The notes: generated by a model not told the origin, from the sequence alone. A stretch of 64,000 nucleotides of DNA from a bacterium (GCA_019637795.1 JAHBUY010000005.1:496001-560000), one strand, 5' to 3'. Counted from the stretch's first letter, positions 42,664-51,420 are shown. Numbers and translations: made by a program.

Positions 42664-42897
42664 ATGCCCGAACCCCTCACCGTCGAGGCCTTCGAGAAAT
42701 TTGAACGGCACTTCGACGAGACCATGCGCTCGATTGCGACTACTCTCGGCGATCACACCGAACGCCTTGAGCGCATTGAGCAAATCCTTTGGCGCGGTCA
42801 GCGTCTTGAGGAGGCCGAGCGCCGAATTACTGAGCTCGCGAAGACGGTCGGTCGCCCGGACCTCGCGACGCCGTTCACAAGACCCATCGGCGCTTAG
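42664..42897 (+). CDS. Small coiled-coil protein, related to 22516-22767
   Basis: 77 residues: MPEPLTVEAFEKFERHFDET, then LGDHTERLERIEQILWRGQR, then LEEAERRITELAKTVGR. The start and heptad pattern are shared with the protein at 22516, so the element carries two members of the same small family, one in each half. Function unknown. Confidence 0.6.
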   Translation: MPEPLTVEAFEKFERHFDETMRSIATTLGDHTERLERIEQILWRGQRLEEAERRITELAKTVGRPDLATPFTRPIGA

Positions 42898-42974
42898 CGT
42901 CGCCCGCCCCCGCGGCTCGACGCGACCTCGGTATTCCGCCGAGATCGAACGCCCGGCCGCGCCAGGAGGGCGAC

Positions 42975-43361
42975 ATGGTTCCTTCGAAAGGCGGCGACGA
43001 CGCCGCCGACACCTTGCGCGAGCAGCAGCGGGACGAGGCGCTCGCGAGAGCGCAAGCGCGCGATGCGCACGTGCTCATGCCGGCTGACATCGCAACCAAG
43101 CTTCCGCCACTCTACACGAATGAGGGCCAGGGCGAGGACGCCATCGCGCACCTCAAGCTCTTCACGCCCTGGACCAACTGGACGTGGTACGCGTCCGAGT
43201 ACGACCCGGCCGAGCGCCTCTGCTTCGGCGTCGTCGTCGGGCTTGAGCGCGAGTTCGGCTACTTCTCCCTCGACGAGCTCGAGGGCATCCGAGGCCCGGC
43301 CGGCCTCCGCATTGAGCGGGACCTCTACTGGAAGCCGAGGCGGCTCAAGGAGTGCCACTAA
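42975..43361 (+). CDS. DUF2958 family protein
   Basis: 128 residues. The core IATKLPPLYTNEGQGEDAIA then HLKLFTPWTNWTWYASEYDP then LDELEGIRGPAGLRIERDLY is the conserved DUF2958 block. These proteins are found on plasmids and integrative elements, often beside RadC- or ardC-type anti-restriction genes, but their biochemical role is unknown. Its stop overlaps the radC start by one base (TAATG). Confidence 0.82.
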   Translation: MVPSKGGDDAADTLREQQRDEALARAQARDAHVLMPADIATKLPPLYTNEGQGEDAIAHLKLFTPWTNWTWYASEYDPAERLCFGVVVGLEREFGYFSLDELEGIRGPAGLRIERDLYWKPRRLKECH

Positions 43362-44065
43362 TGGCGGCGCGAACCGTTCAGCTTGAGTTGTCGTTCCCCA
43401 CCGTACGGGATGCGCAGGTCACCTATCCTCTCTCCATCCCCTCTCGTTCGGCGACGTCGCGCCCATCACCGGCGACCATGAGTAACGCGGAGCTGCTCGC
43501 ACTGCTCCTCGGCACTCGAACAGCCGCGATCCTCGCCGCGACCCACAGCGGGGTTTCAAGTCTTCGAGAGCTCGCCAGCACGCACGCGGCTGACCATCGA
43601 GATGCCGGTATCTCGGCGGCCGCGCTGCATCGTCTAGAAGCTGTCGTCGAGATCGCTCGACGGTTCGGTGAGACGGGATGGGTTTCAGGTACGCCGTTCA
43701 CCGGGTCAGCCGCCGTCTACGACCACTACCGCGAGCGGCTCGCCTGCGAGCTCGTCGAGTACTTCATCGCGGTGTCGCTCGACAACAAGCACCGCAAGAT
43801 CCGAGATGTCGTCGTCGGGCAGGGATCGCTCACCGCCTCAATCGTGCATCCCCGCGACGTGTTCGCCCGCGTGATCAGGGACGCCGCTGCGGCCGTGGTC
43901 TTCGTACACAACCACCCGAGCGGCGACCCAACGCCGTCGCGCGAGGACGTCGACATCACCCGCCGCCTCCGCGACGTTGGAGAACTCATTGGGATCAGGG
44001 TGCTCGATCACATCATCATTGGCCGAGGCCGCTACGTCTCGTTCGTGGATGACGGCTACTGGTAG
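43361..44065 (+). CDS. RadC-like JAB/MPN-domain protein
   Basis: 234 residues. The C-terminal JAB domain has VEYFIAVSLDNKHRKIRDVV and the metal motif VFVHNHPSGDPTPSREDVDI (HxH ... D), about residues 155-205. The N-terminal helical part carries the UPF0758-type ELLALLLGT region. RadC-like proteins are common on mobile elements and may assist DNA recombination or repair. It is coupled to the DUF2958 gene and followed by a 55-residue gene 9 bases later. Confidence 0.87.
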   Translation: MAARTVQLELSFPTVRDAQVTYPLSIPSRSATSRPSPATMSNAELLALLLGTRTAAILAATHSGVSSLRELASTHAADHRDAGISAAALHRLEAVVEIARRFGETGWVSGTPFTGSAAVYDHYRERLACELVEYFIAVSLDNKHRKIRDVVVGQGSLTASIVHPRDVFARVIRDAAAAVVFVHNHPSGDPTPSREDVDITRRLRDVGELIGIRVLDHIIIGRGRYVSFVDDGYW

Positions 44066-44074
44066 GAGAACTCC

Positions 44075-44242
44075 ATGAAGGTCAGCGACATCGTACGGTG
44101 CCGCAAGCCGCAGCCTGGCGAGGAGGACATCCGGTTTGTCCTTCGCGAGATCAATGGCGATCGAGTTCTCATCATCTGCAGCTACGAGATCAAACCTCTG
44201 GAGACCGTAGCGATGGTCGAGGTGTGTCTTGCAGAGGACTGA
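44075..44242 (+). CDS. Very small protein after radC (55 aa)
   Basis: 55 residues: MKVSDIVRCRKPQPGEEDIR then FVLREINGDRVLIICSYEIK and a short acidic end. It is beta-rich, with a GGAG ribosome site, 9 bases after radC, which suggests a partner or regulator. I recall small genes of this type next to RadC on mobile elements, but not a function. Confidence 0.6.
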   Translation: MKVSDIVRCRKPQPGEEDIRFVLREINGDRVLIICSYEIKPLETVAMVEVCLAED

Positions 44243-44320
44243 GGAGCCGGCCGCCGCGCCGCCCGCGTGTCCGTGTCGCGCTGACGGCATCATGGCCGGT
44301 GCGACCGCCCACTCCCCCGA

Positions 44321-44348
44321 GCCGTCAGGTACTACCTGGCGGCTTCTC
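44321..44348 (+). terminator. Terminator after the DUF2958-radC operon
   Basis: GCCGTCAGGT (44321-44330) pairs with ACCTGGCGGC (44334-44343) with one G-T pair, followed by TTCTCC. Confidence 0.65.
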
Positions 44349-44498
44349 CTATCTATTGACCACGTAGACCTTTTCTGCTAGTCTGCATGATCGCTCCTTG
44401 AAAGCACCTTGCCCTCCTGACCACTGGCACGAGTCCCGCCGCATAAGCGACGGACAACTCTCTGCAATCCGCCTCGCGCCAGACAAAGGAGGACAATC

Positions 44499-45107
44499 AT
44501 GAAAACCGTCGACAAGCTCATGCTCGCACTGATTGTGTTGAGCAGCCTGGGCGCACTGAACGCCGCCGGCTATCCGATGTCGACCCTGCTGTTTTTTGGG
44601 GTCGGCGCGTTCCTCAGTCTCCTGGCCGCCTGGCCTCGTCGGCTGGCCAAGACCGAAGCTCACGCTGAGTGCTGGAACCTTCAGCGTGCGCTCCGCCGCG
44701 ACTTCAGCGGCGCCAACCTTGTGGGCATGGATCTCGCCGGCGTTGACCTCTCGGACGTCATTCTTCGAGACGCTGATCTCAGCGGCGTGAACCTGCGTCG
44801 TGCCAATTTCACCGGCGCAAACCTTACCCGCGCGAACCTCTCGGGTGCGCGTTGCATCGGTGCGGTCTTCCACTCGGCCAACCTCTACGGCGCGAACCTC
44901 ACGGATGCTGATCTCGGAAACGCCGATCTCGACGGAGCGGACCTCTGGGGTGCTGACGTGACTGGTGCGGCCTTCGGGAGTACTAAGTTTGCGAACGCGT
45001 TTCTGCAACACGTCGTCGGCCTCACCGACGAACAGGCCGCGCGCGCCAGGTCGCGCGGCGCCATCATGGACGTGCCGGACCCGTTTCCTGATCTCCTCGT
45101 CGAGTGA
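44499..45107 (+). CDS. Pentapeptide-repeat protein with N-terminal membrane helices
   Basis: 202 residues. Two N-terminal hydrophobic helices (LMLALIVLSSLGALNAAG and MSTLLFFGVGAFLSLLAAW) precede about 18 A(D/N)LxG repeats (FSGANLVGMDLAGVDLSDVI, DLGNADLDGADLWGADVTGA, about 70-160), which form a right-handed quadrilateral helix. Such proteins mimic DNA in some cases (gyrase inhibitors), but membrane-anchored ones have other unknown roles. A strong AGGAGG ribosome site precedes it. It sits between two strong terminators. Confidence 0.82.
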   Translation: MKTVDKLMLALIVLSSLGALNAAGYPMSTLLFFGVGAFLSLLAAWPRRLAKTEAHAECWNLQRALRRDFSGANLVGMDLAGVDLSDVILRDADLSGVNLRRANFTGANLTRANLSGARCIGAVFHSANLYGANLTDADLGNADLDGADLWGADVTGAAFGSTKFANAFLQHVVGLTDEQAARARSRGAIMDVPDPFPDLLVE

Positions 45108-45122
45108 CACCGATGTCACCCC

Positions 45123-45151
45123 GAGCCGACCCATCAACCTTGGGTCGGCTC
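45123..45151 (+). terminator. Terminator after pentapeptide gene (GAGCCGACCCA hairpin)
   Basis: Perfect 11-bp stem GAGCCGACCCA / TGGGTCGGCTC with a 7-base loop, followed by CTCTT. Nearly the same arms recur at 46140, on the other side of the next gene. Confidence 0.85.
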
Positions 45152-45219
45152 CTCTTCAGTCAGCACGAGCCCATTCCCGATCTACGGGACGCTCGCGCCG
45201 GCTGAATGAGGACCAGACG

Positions 45220-46101
45220 ATGACGACACCGTCGATCACGTCCATCACTGACGCTCAGAAGAAACAGTACCTCCGTTTCGTCGAAGACGCGGCGGAGAAG
45301 GCGCTCACTGAAGTCGGCCTGGATCAGGAGGGCATCCTGAAGCTCATCGAGAACGGCGACGCATTCCAGTCGCGCATCATCACCGCCGTCCAGGAGCTCT
45401 CCTTGAGCACCCAGTTCACCGACGAGGAGATCGCGTCGGACTACGGCTACCTGTCGGGCTACCAGCCCAAGGGGGTCGTCGACCAGATCGTCCGTCTGCG
45501 TCAGCTGTTCCCGGAACTCGGCATCGTCGACGTGGTATTCGCCAACCGTGATCTTCCGCCGCACGCCGAGGGGTACTTCGCCATCCCGCGCTGGGAGAAG
45601 ATCGCGCCGACGTACAACGCCGCGCTCGAGATGGTGTTCTTGGCTCTGAGCCAGACCCGCAACGGTCAGTTCTACAACTGGCGTGAGGGCGAGACCGGTC
45701 AGAACCGCCTCCGTCAGCACTCGCACACGCAGGCGTGTCTTAAGAAGCTGGGCGACGAGCAGGAAGGGAACGATATTCTGATCGTTCCGGCGCAGTTCGG
45801 TCTCCGTCACCGGGGACAGAGCGCTCGCCGGGCACGCGAGGTGATGAGCTCGAGCGAGTTCGGTCTCGGAGCCTTCGCGGTTGGCATCATGCTCTTGACC
45901 CATCCGGAACGACTCAAGCACCTCGACGACCTCTGGATCGACTGCGCGGGCGACGAGTACGACTATCCCCCCGACCACGACCGCTTCTCGCGCACGCCGT
46001 GCTTCAACTTCGGCGGCGGCCGAGTCAGGTTCGGCGCTCGCTGGGGCACGGACGCCGACAGCATGTACGGTTCCGCGTCGGGCTTCGTCCCACAAGAATA
46101 A
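45220..46101 (+). CDS. Conserved hypothetical protein (293 aa)
   Basis: 293 residues from ATG 45220. The N-terminal helical part (DAQKKQYLRFVEDAAEKALT) is followed by conserved-looking segments: GYLSGYQPKGVVDQIVRLRQ, PELGIVDVVFANRDLPPHAE then GYFAIPRWEKIAPTYNAALE. Near the end are LLTHPERLKHLDDLWIDCAG and FNFGGGRVRFGARW. I have the impression of a family seen in plasmid-like contigs of uncultured bacteria, without known function. It is a single-gene unit between two almost identical terminator hairpins. Confidence 0.7.
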   Translation: MTTPSITSITDAQKKQYLRFVEDAAEKALTEVGLDQEGILKLIENGDAFQSRIITAVQELSLSTQFTDEEIASDYGYLSGYQPKGVVDQIVRLRQLFPELGIVDVVFANRDLPPHAEGYFAIPRWEKIAPTYNAALEMVFLALSQTRNGQFYNWREGETGQNRLRQHSHTQACLKKLGDEQEGNDILIVPAQFGLRHRGQSARRAREVMSSSEFGLGAFAVGIMLLTHPERLKHLDDLWIDCAGDEYDYPPDHDRFSRTPCFNFGGGRVRFGARWGTDADSMYGSASGFVPQE

Positions 46102-46105
46102 TCAA

Positions 46106-46129
46106 CATCGAGCTGAAACCAGCTCGATG
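46106..46129 (+). other. Perfect 10-bp hairpin after the conserved gene
   Basis: CATCGAGCTG (46106-46115) pairs with CAGCTCGATG (46120-46129) around AAAC. It sits five bases after the stop and ten bases before the real terminator; possibly a 3' stabiliser. Confidence 0.75.
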
Positions 46130-46139
46130 ACTCACACCA

Positions 46140-46174
46140 GAGCCGACCCACATCTTCACGGGTCGGCTCTTTTC
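46140..46174 (+). terminator. Terminator with GAGCCGACCC hairpin
   Basis: GAGCCGACCC (46140-46149) pairs with GGGTCGGCTC (46160-46169), then TTTTC. The arms repeat those at 45123-45151. Confidence 0.9.
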
Positions 46175-46180
46175 GTTCCT

Positions 46181-46372
46181 CTACCCACAGATGAGCATGT
46201 GCCTCGTGTGGTCGACGCGCCGTGCTGCTTCAAGCAACCGGCGCTCGTGCTTTGGATCAGCGTTGGCCGGCAACAGCGTCGCCACGTACTCCAAAGTTTC
46301 AAGGAGCTCGTCGACCGACGACGTCAGGTCCGGCACATTCCAACCCGACAACGGACTCCGAATGGTCGCCAT
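46181..46372 (-). CDS. Small helical hypothetical protein (63 aa)
   Basis: 63 residues from ATG 46372 with a GGGGGG ribosome site: MATIRSPLSGWNVPDLTSSV then DELLETLEYVATLLPANADP then HERRLLEAARRVDHTRHMLI. Convergent with the conserved 293-residue gene. No family recognised. Confidence 0.45.
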   Translation of the reverse strand: MATIRSPLSGWNVPDLTSSVDELLETLEYVATLLPANADPKHERRLLEAARRVDHTRHMLICG

Positions 46373-46424
46373 CAACCCCCCTTAGCAGCTCAATCGGCGC
46401 ACCGTCGAACGGGCCTTTGACGTA

Positions 46425-46446
46425 TATGATAACGTCCTTTATCATA
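46425..46446 (+). promoter_or_regulatory. Palindromic operator-like site before the second recombinase
   Basis: TATGATAA (46425-46432) and TTATCATA (46439-46446) form a perfect inverted repeat, 20 bases ahead of the recombinase ATG. The AT-rich sequence stands out from its GC-rich surroundings, and GTATAT also recurs on both sides. Confidence 0.65.
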
Positions 46447-46465
46447 CATAGTATATGCATTGTCT

Positions 46466-47446
46466 ATGACTCGAAAGGCACCGGTAAGCCGCGCGCTGAT
46501 CCAGGTCGGCTTCAATCAGTTGCCGGCGCCGATCGCGGCGGCCGGTGAGCAAGCCTCCTGGCGCTTCATCGAGTTCTTCACTGCGAACATTCGAAACCGC
46601 AACACGCGTCGCGCGTACGGTCGCGCCGTCGGAGATTTCTTTCGCTGGTGCTCGAAGCGCGGCATCCGTCGCCTTGAGCAGCTCAACCCAACGGTTGTCG
46701 CGGCCTACGTCGAACAACTGGCCACCACGCACGCCAAGCCGAGCGTCAAACAGCACCTCGCCGCCGTCAGGATGCTCTTCGACTGGCTGATCGTCGGCCA
46801 GGTCATGGCGACGAACCCAGCGCAGGCCGTTCGTGGCCCCAAGCACGTCGTCAAGCGAGGCAAGACTCCGGTGCTCTCGCGCGAGGAGACGCGCCAGCTC
46901 CTCGATTCAATCGAGACGAACACAATCGCCGGTCTCAGAGACCGCGCGCTCATCGGATTACTCACCTATTCGTTCGCGCGCATCGGCGCTGCCCTCGCCC
47001 TCAAGGTCGAGGACTACTACCCGCAGGGAAAGCGCTGGTGGCTCCGGCTCCACGAGAAGGGTGGGAAGCAGCATGAGGTTCCGGTTCACCACACGCTCGA
47101 GGGATACCTCGATGTCTATCTCGATGTCGCCGGGATCCGTGAGCAACGTAAGGGACCTATCTTCCGAACGCTGATGCGCTCGCCGGGCCGGCCGCTGTCG
47201 CTCACTCCCCTATCGCAGCCGGAGGCATGGAAAATGATTCGGCGACGAGCACGCGCTGCGGGAATTCTGACGCCGATCGGCTGCCACACCTTTCGGGCGA
47301 CCGGCATCACGGCTTACCTGGACAACGGCGGTACGCTCGAGCACGCCCAGCAGATAGCGGCGCACGAGTCGCCGCGCACCACGAAGCTCTACGACCGCAC
47401 CAACGATCAGATCAGCCTCGACGAGATCGAGCGGATCCTGATCTGA
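46466..47446 (+). CDS. Tyrosine recombinase (XerC/D-like), second recombinase of the element
   Basis: About 326 residues. The N-terminal SAM-like domain has FIEFFTANIRNRNTRRAYGR. The catalytic residues are Arg in SFARIGAAL (about 172), HTFRATGI with His and Arg (about 274-277), His in AAHESPRTT (about 299) and Tyr in KLYDRTND (about 309). The first Arg has the unusual context ARIGAA instead of GLRISE. It lies in the interior of the element, away from the att sites, and could act in multimer resolution of an excised form or in cassette exchange. Confidence 0.85.
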   Translation: MTRKAPVSRALIQVGFNQLPAPIAAAGEQASWRFIEFFTANIRNRNTRRAYGRAVGDFFRWCSKRGIRRLEQLNPTVVAAYVEQLATTHAKPSVKQHLAAVRMLFDWLIVGQVMATNPAQAVRGPKHVVKRGKTPVLSREETRQLLDSIETNTIAGLRDRALIGLLTYSFARIGAALALKVEDYYPQGKRWWLRLHEKGGKQHEVPVHHTLEGYLDVYLDVAGIREQRKGPIFRTLMRSPGRPLSLTPLSQPEAWKMIRRRARAAGILTPIGCHTFRATGITAYLDNGGTLEHAQQIAAHESPRTTKLYDRTNDQISLDEIERILI

Positions 47447-47619
47447 TACCCAAACCGCCGGTTTCGTGATAGCGTCTTCGAGGAGGTAGAACGCCTCGCG
47501 TACCAGCCCTAGAGGCCCTCGCCCGTGCCGATGGCCTACTGATTCTCTGTCTTCCGGCTCAACGCCAAGATTGCGCTTGACGACTGGAAGCGACTAAGAC
47601 AGAAAAAGGACGGGTTGCG

Positions 47620-48282
47620 ATGGACTATAGGAGAACTCTGAAGATCACGTGGTTGACCGGGCTGTTCGTCTTTAGCGCGTTGTCATCCCAAGCTAGCAAC
47701 CCTTCCGACGCTGAGGTACTCGCTGACCGCAGCGGCGATGCTCACACGGATTGTAATGTCAACGAAGAATGTGACGCGGGCCAGCCCTTCTGCGTCGATC
47801 ATGTCTGCTGCACTGCACCTTGTGAAGACGGGCGCTGCGATAAGCCTGGATCGGTTGGTTTCTGCATCCCAGACGACATACCCTGCGACTGCGATCCGCT
47901 CTATTACTACTGTGACGAATTCAGGAACTGCCTCGTTCTTCACGAACTCGGCGAGCCATGTGATTCGGCCGGACAATGTTCAAGCGCTGTCTGCGACCTT
48001 GCCGAACGCATCTGCTGCGATCACTTGTGCAACGGGCACGATGAGTACTGCAATACCCAAGGACACTGTGTCGTTGTGACCGCGACCCCTCACCCCTCGC
48101 CGACCCCGACCAGGACTTCGAACACCTTGAATCGGACGGACACAAACTCGAGTGGTGGGGGCTGTTTTATCGATCGCGCTAGTCAACCCCTCGTTGGACC
48201 TCACCTAATAGTCGCCTTGCTGGTGCCTCTTTCTCTGTGGGTCGGTCGCCATTGGCGTCGCCGGCGCGCGCAGCGCACGTGA
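47620..48282 (+). CDS. Cys-rich secreted protein with C-terminal sorting-type anchor
   Basis: 220 residues. Signal peptide MDYRRTLKITWLTGLFVFSA. The mature part is very Cys-rich (CNVNEECDAGQPFCVDHVCC, CEDGRCDKPG, CSSAVCDLAERICCDHLC), probably disulphide-bonded. A Thr/Pro linker, SSGGGCFID, a hydrophobic helix (LIVALLVPLSLWVG) and RHWRRRR follow. The CxI-helix-Arg ending looks like a MYXO-CTERM-type surface signal. Confidence 0.7.
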   Translation: MDYRRTLKITWLTGLFVFSALSSQASNPSDAEVLADRSGDAHTDCNVNEECDAGQPFCVDHVCCTAPCEDGRCDKPGSVGFCIPDDIPCDCDPLYYYCDEFRNCLVLHELGEPCDSAGQCSSAVCDLAERICCDHLCNGHDEYCNTQGHCVVVTATPHPSPTPTRTSNTLNRTDTNSSGGGCFIDRASQPLVGPHLIVALLVPLSLWVGRHWRRRRAQRT

Positions 48283-48500
48283 CGCGCTGCTCTCTTCGGT
48301 AGAACCGAGCCCTATTTGGGCTAAAAGCTATCAGGACGCAGAGCTCCGAATAGCGATCCTGACGTCTATTCCCATCTCGTTCTCAATCGTGATTATCCGT
48401 TGCATGGTCAGGCTCCTGGTTGGGCTTCCAGCCCGTTATTTGTATTGAGACCGGGCGTACCGACCTCGTGGCCAGGAGGCTGGCCTTCTCATCTCATTTG

Positions 48501-49148
48501 CTAGGCGCCCAATTCCGAGTCCGCGCCTTCCAATGCTAGCGCGTGGGTCGCATTCTCGAGGCGCCACTCGATCAGGTAGCGCAGCGCACCCTGGTCGCTG
48601 GTGAATGAACTCATCGTTAGCCCCGGATAGTCGGCGAAGGCTCTCGACAAACTAGGATGTGCCGTCCAAGGAGCAGCGCATCGCACGTATTCAAAACCCA
48701 TCCCCCGTGCTTCGACAAAGGCACGGTATAGCAGCTGCCGGAACACGCGATGCGCCTTGGTCACACCCAATATGTCAGCGCGTACCCCACCCGCACCGCA
48801 CCAAAATGCCCTCTGATTGCGTTCGGCGAGAGGGTTTGGATCTGGTGACTTGCGGTTCGGCAGGTCGAGATAGGCCACGACCTGATCGTCAAGAGTCACG
48901 ACCATCGAGCGGGGACGATCCGATACAACTTGATCCGCCCACGACCGTGTCCACTCCAAGGCACGGCACTGGCCATGGAACGCGGCGGGATCGGCGACGC
49001 ACGACCGCATGAGTGCGACGAGCTGCTGTTGGTCACCATCCCGCACGGACCTTATGTCCCATCGCGGTCGCGCCAACCCACGCCACGGCGCCGCAACAAC
49101 CGACACCATTACGACCAATGCCCGCCTCAGCAGCTCTCTGCGACGCAT
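48501..49148 (-). CDS. Exported GNAT-like protein
   Basis: 215 residues. The N-terminus MRRRELLRRALVVMVSVVAA is a Tat-like signal (two Arg pairs, then hydrophobic). The rest follows a GNAT plan: IRSVRDGDQQQLVALMRSCV at the start, a strand SMVVTLDDQVVAYLDLP near 80-96, a helix pair (FRQLLYRAFVEARGMGFEYV) and an end strand. An exported acetyltransferase is unusual, so the fold may serve another role. It is 35 bases upstream of nothing on its own strand but lies beside the metalloprotease gene, possibly co-regulated. Confidence 0.5.
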   Translation of the reverse strand: MRRRELLRRALVVMVSVVAAPWRGLARPRWDIRSVRDGDQQQLVALMRSCVADPAAFHGQCRALEWTRSWADQVVSDRPRSMVVTLDDQVVAYLDLPNRKSPDPNPLAERNQRAFWCGAGGVRADILGVTKAHRVFRQLLYRAFVEARGMGFEYVRCAAPWTAHPSLSRAFADYPGLTMSSFTSDQGALRYLIEWRLENATHALALEGADSELGA

Positions 49149-49182
49149 ATGCCACCTCCTTTGCGCGCGGCTGACTCGCAGT

Positions 49183-51057
49183 TCAGGGGAGATACGTCAC
49201 CCTGAGGTGTGGAATGAAGTCACCCCCATACTCCTTAGAACTCATGTTCAATAGCGATGCCGTCGAATTATCAGTCTCATTGATCTCTGAAAGCCGCCAA
49301 TAGCATTGGCTACCTCGATTGCTGCGACAGTCCTTCACCAAGTCCGTGACATCGAATACCTTCCAGCCCGCGGCGCGCCATTGCTGCTGAGAAAGCGGCG
49401 AGGGGCTCGAAGCAGGTAGATTCGTGAGCTCGCTGTTCCAGGTCGCAGTATTCTCCGAGAAGCCGTTGGACAGCCGCGTGACATTGATCGTCGGCGCACC
49501 CTGTCCACCTTGGCCGAAGAGCCACAGCGACGCCTCGGCGATCCGCGAACTGGTAACGCTAGGAGGAAGGTTCAAAGTGAAATGCAACTGGGTATGCAGC
49601 AATAGGGGTGAGCCCCCCTTTCCTGCGGATGGATTACGGCCCGCAGTCAAGGCGGTCGATACGCCGCCGGCAGCAGAATCCGGGCCAGAGTTGTTCAATG
49701 TTGTGTCGGCGGCGACCGGAACAATCGCGGTGTCATACGAACGCATACAGTCTCCAGCCTCTGCCTTACTTCGGATCAAAGCTTTCTCACGATCATCAAA
49801 TCGCAATGGTCTAGTTCTATTGGTACAGGTCGACATAATAGACACCGTCGATGGAGTAGCTATCGGACCCGTATAGCACGTGTTATCTCTGCATTGATCT
49901 ATTGGCGGTACATAGCACGATGCGTGCTTGCTGCCGAACATGTGACCAATTTCGTGAGGCACCGTACCACTACCCAGCAAATCCGCAAATGGACGATTAA
50001 GGTCTGCGACCGCGTACCCAACTGCGTATGTGCGACACAGCGTATCAACATATGCCCGACCCGCGCCAGAACCCAAGGGGGCCGCCCCGATTAGAGCGAT
50101 CGCTAGGGCACGATAGAGCGTAAGCGTACGGTCCGGCTGATGACTACCGCACACCTCATTCGCGTTCGACGGCGGCGGCAACCTCTTCGGATAGCACGTC
50201 TGCCAATATACACTCATCCGGTCTAGAAGCTCTGCGCCACTAGTGGCGCTATTATAATACAAGGGATCGCCCGTATCGTAGATTCGCAAATACCCAAGAT
50301 CTAGCTCAACATCTAGCTGAGCTTCGTATATCGCGGACGTCGCCGCCACTACGTTGACCGCATAGTCAGTTGCCTCTATCAAGGATGTAAATCGATTGAA
50401 GAGATCGTGCCGCATCTCGACTGCTATGGGAGCCCACAGGTGCCCCGGGCGCGGGGTCGTTGCGGGGGCATACACCTCGCCAGGCAGGATGAGCGGCGGC
50501 GGCGTGCCGCCGCACTCATCATCTCCGATCGTCTGCGCGACCGCCGCGCTAGGTATGAGCGATTCAAGTATCGAACGGGCGCGCTCCACGACATATGCTG
50601 CGCCGTCATGGAGACTGTAAGGCGCGATAATGTACGCCGCGTCCGCAAGCTGAACGAACCCCCGAATCGACTCCCCGCCCACTGCAAGGTAGGCGATGGA
50701 TGTGGGCTCCCCTACGACGTGTCCGCGTAGGAAGCGAAGATGCTCCACACGCAACGAATATGGGGCTCCGTTATCAAGCTTTACGGTCGCATTAGGCGCG
50801 ATCGGCTGAAATCGGTGAAGCTCAAGTTGGATGCGCTCGCCATCGTCGAGTACGAAATCGTCGATGCGGAGTTCGGGCTCCATGCGCAGTGCATCCAATG
50901 TTCGCACGTCGACATCCACGACCAACTGCTCTCCGTACCGCCGGGGTGTAAGGCCACTACTCAGTCGAACGATCGACGCATGGGCGTCGACCGCAACGAT
51001 CGACAGCGATAGCGCCGCAGCGGCGGCAAAAAAGGTCGACGGACGCCGATCGCGCAT
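49183..51057 (-). CDS. Secreted reprolysin-like metalloprotease with DNRLRE-type C-terminus
   Basis: 624 residues from ATG 51057 (MRDRRPSTFFAAAAALSLSI, signal peptide; AGAGGGGG upstream). The zinc motif is HEIGHMFGSKH (about residues 368-378), HExxHxxGxxH, with SIMSTC as a Met-turn shortly after. The prodomain is residues 25-190. The C-terminal 170 residues (DTTLNNSGPDSAAGG ... HLRVTYLP) are a beta-sandwich of the DNRLRE type seen on cell-surface proteins. It is likely an extracellular peptidase that activates or degrades proteins at the surface. Confidence 0.82.
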   Translation of the reverse strand: MRDRRPSTFFAAAAALSLSIVAVDAHASIVRLSSGLTPRRYGEQLVVDVDVRTLDALRMEPELRIDDFVLDDGERIQLELHRFQPIAPNATVKLDNGAPYSLRVEHLRFLRGHVVGEPTSIAYLAVGGESIRGFVQLADAAYIIAPYSLHDGAAYVVERARSILESLIPSAAVAQTIGDDECGGTPPPLILPGEVYAPATTPRPGHLWAPIAVEMRHDLFNRFTSLIEATDYAVNVVAATSAIYEAQLDVELDLGYLRIYDTGDPLYYNSATSGAELLDRMSVYWQTCYPKRLPPPSNANEVCGSHQPDRTLTLYRALAIALIGAAPLGSGAGRAYVDTLCRTYAVGYAVADLNRPFADLLGSGTVPHEIGHMFGSKHASCYVPPIDQCRDNTCYTGPIATPSTVSIMSTCTNRTRPLRFDDREKALIRSKAEAGDCMRSYDTAIVPVAADTTLNNSGPDSAAGGVSTALTAGRNPSAGKGGSPLLLHTQLHFTLNLPPSVTSSRIAEASLWLFGQGGQGAPTINVTRLSNGFSENTATWNSELTNLPASSPSPLSQQQWRAAGWKVFDVTDLVKDCRSNRGSQCYWRLSEINETDNSTASLLNMSSKEYGGDFIPHLRVTYLP

Positions 51058-51254
51058 AATTCCCCCTCTCGGCTCGCGAAACGCACATTTGGGCGATCTA
51101 TTCACCCGTTAGGCTCAAGCAGTCAAGGGTGCGCCGCTCACTCGGCGAACCGCGCAGCGGATGGGGATCTTGACGGGGCCGGTGAGACGCTGGCGGCCCA
51201 GACCGGCTACGGCAAACTGGTTCATCCAGTCCCGCGCCATTCCATCCGGCGGCG

Positions 51255-51323
51255 ATCTCGATGATGCCCACCATCGCACCCGCAGCTAGGTCACCGTCGA
51301 CGCGATCGAACGGATCCTGATTT
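51255..51323 (+). pseudogene. 3' end of a lost tyrosine integrase
   Basis: The last codons read VTVDAIERILI-stop, closely like SLDEIERILI-stop of the recombinase at 46466, preceded by a broken copy of the YDRT box. Nothing else of the gene remains. It suggests an earlier recombinase gene lost by deletion. Confidence 0.5.
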
Positions 51324-51420
51324 GAAATCGTGATCCATTTATCTTCAGCTCCCCTATGTCTGCATCCCGACCACGAAACAATCGCTGCACCTGAATCACG
51401 ATTGCAGCCGGCCTGCATGC

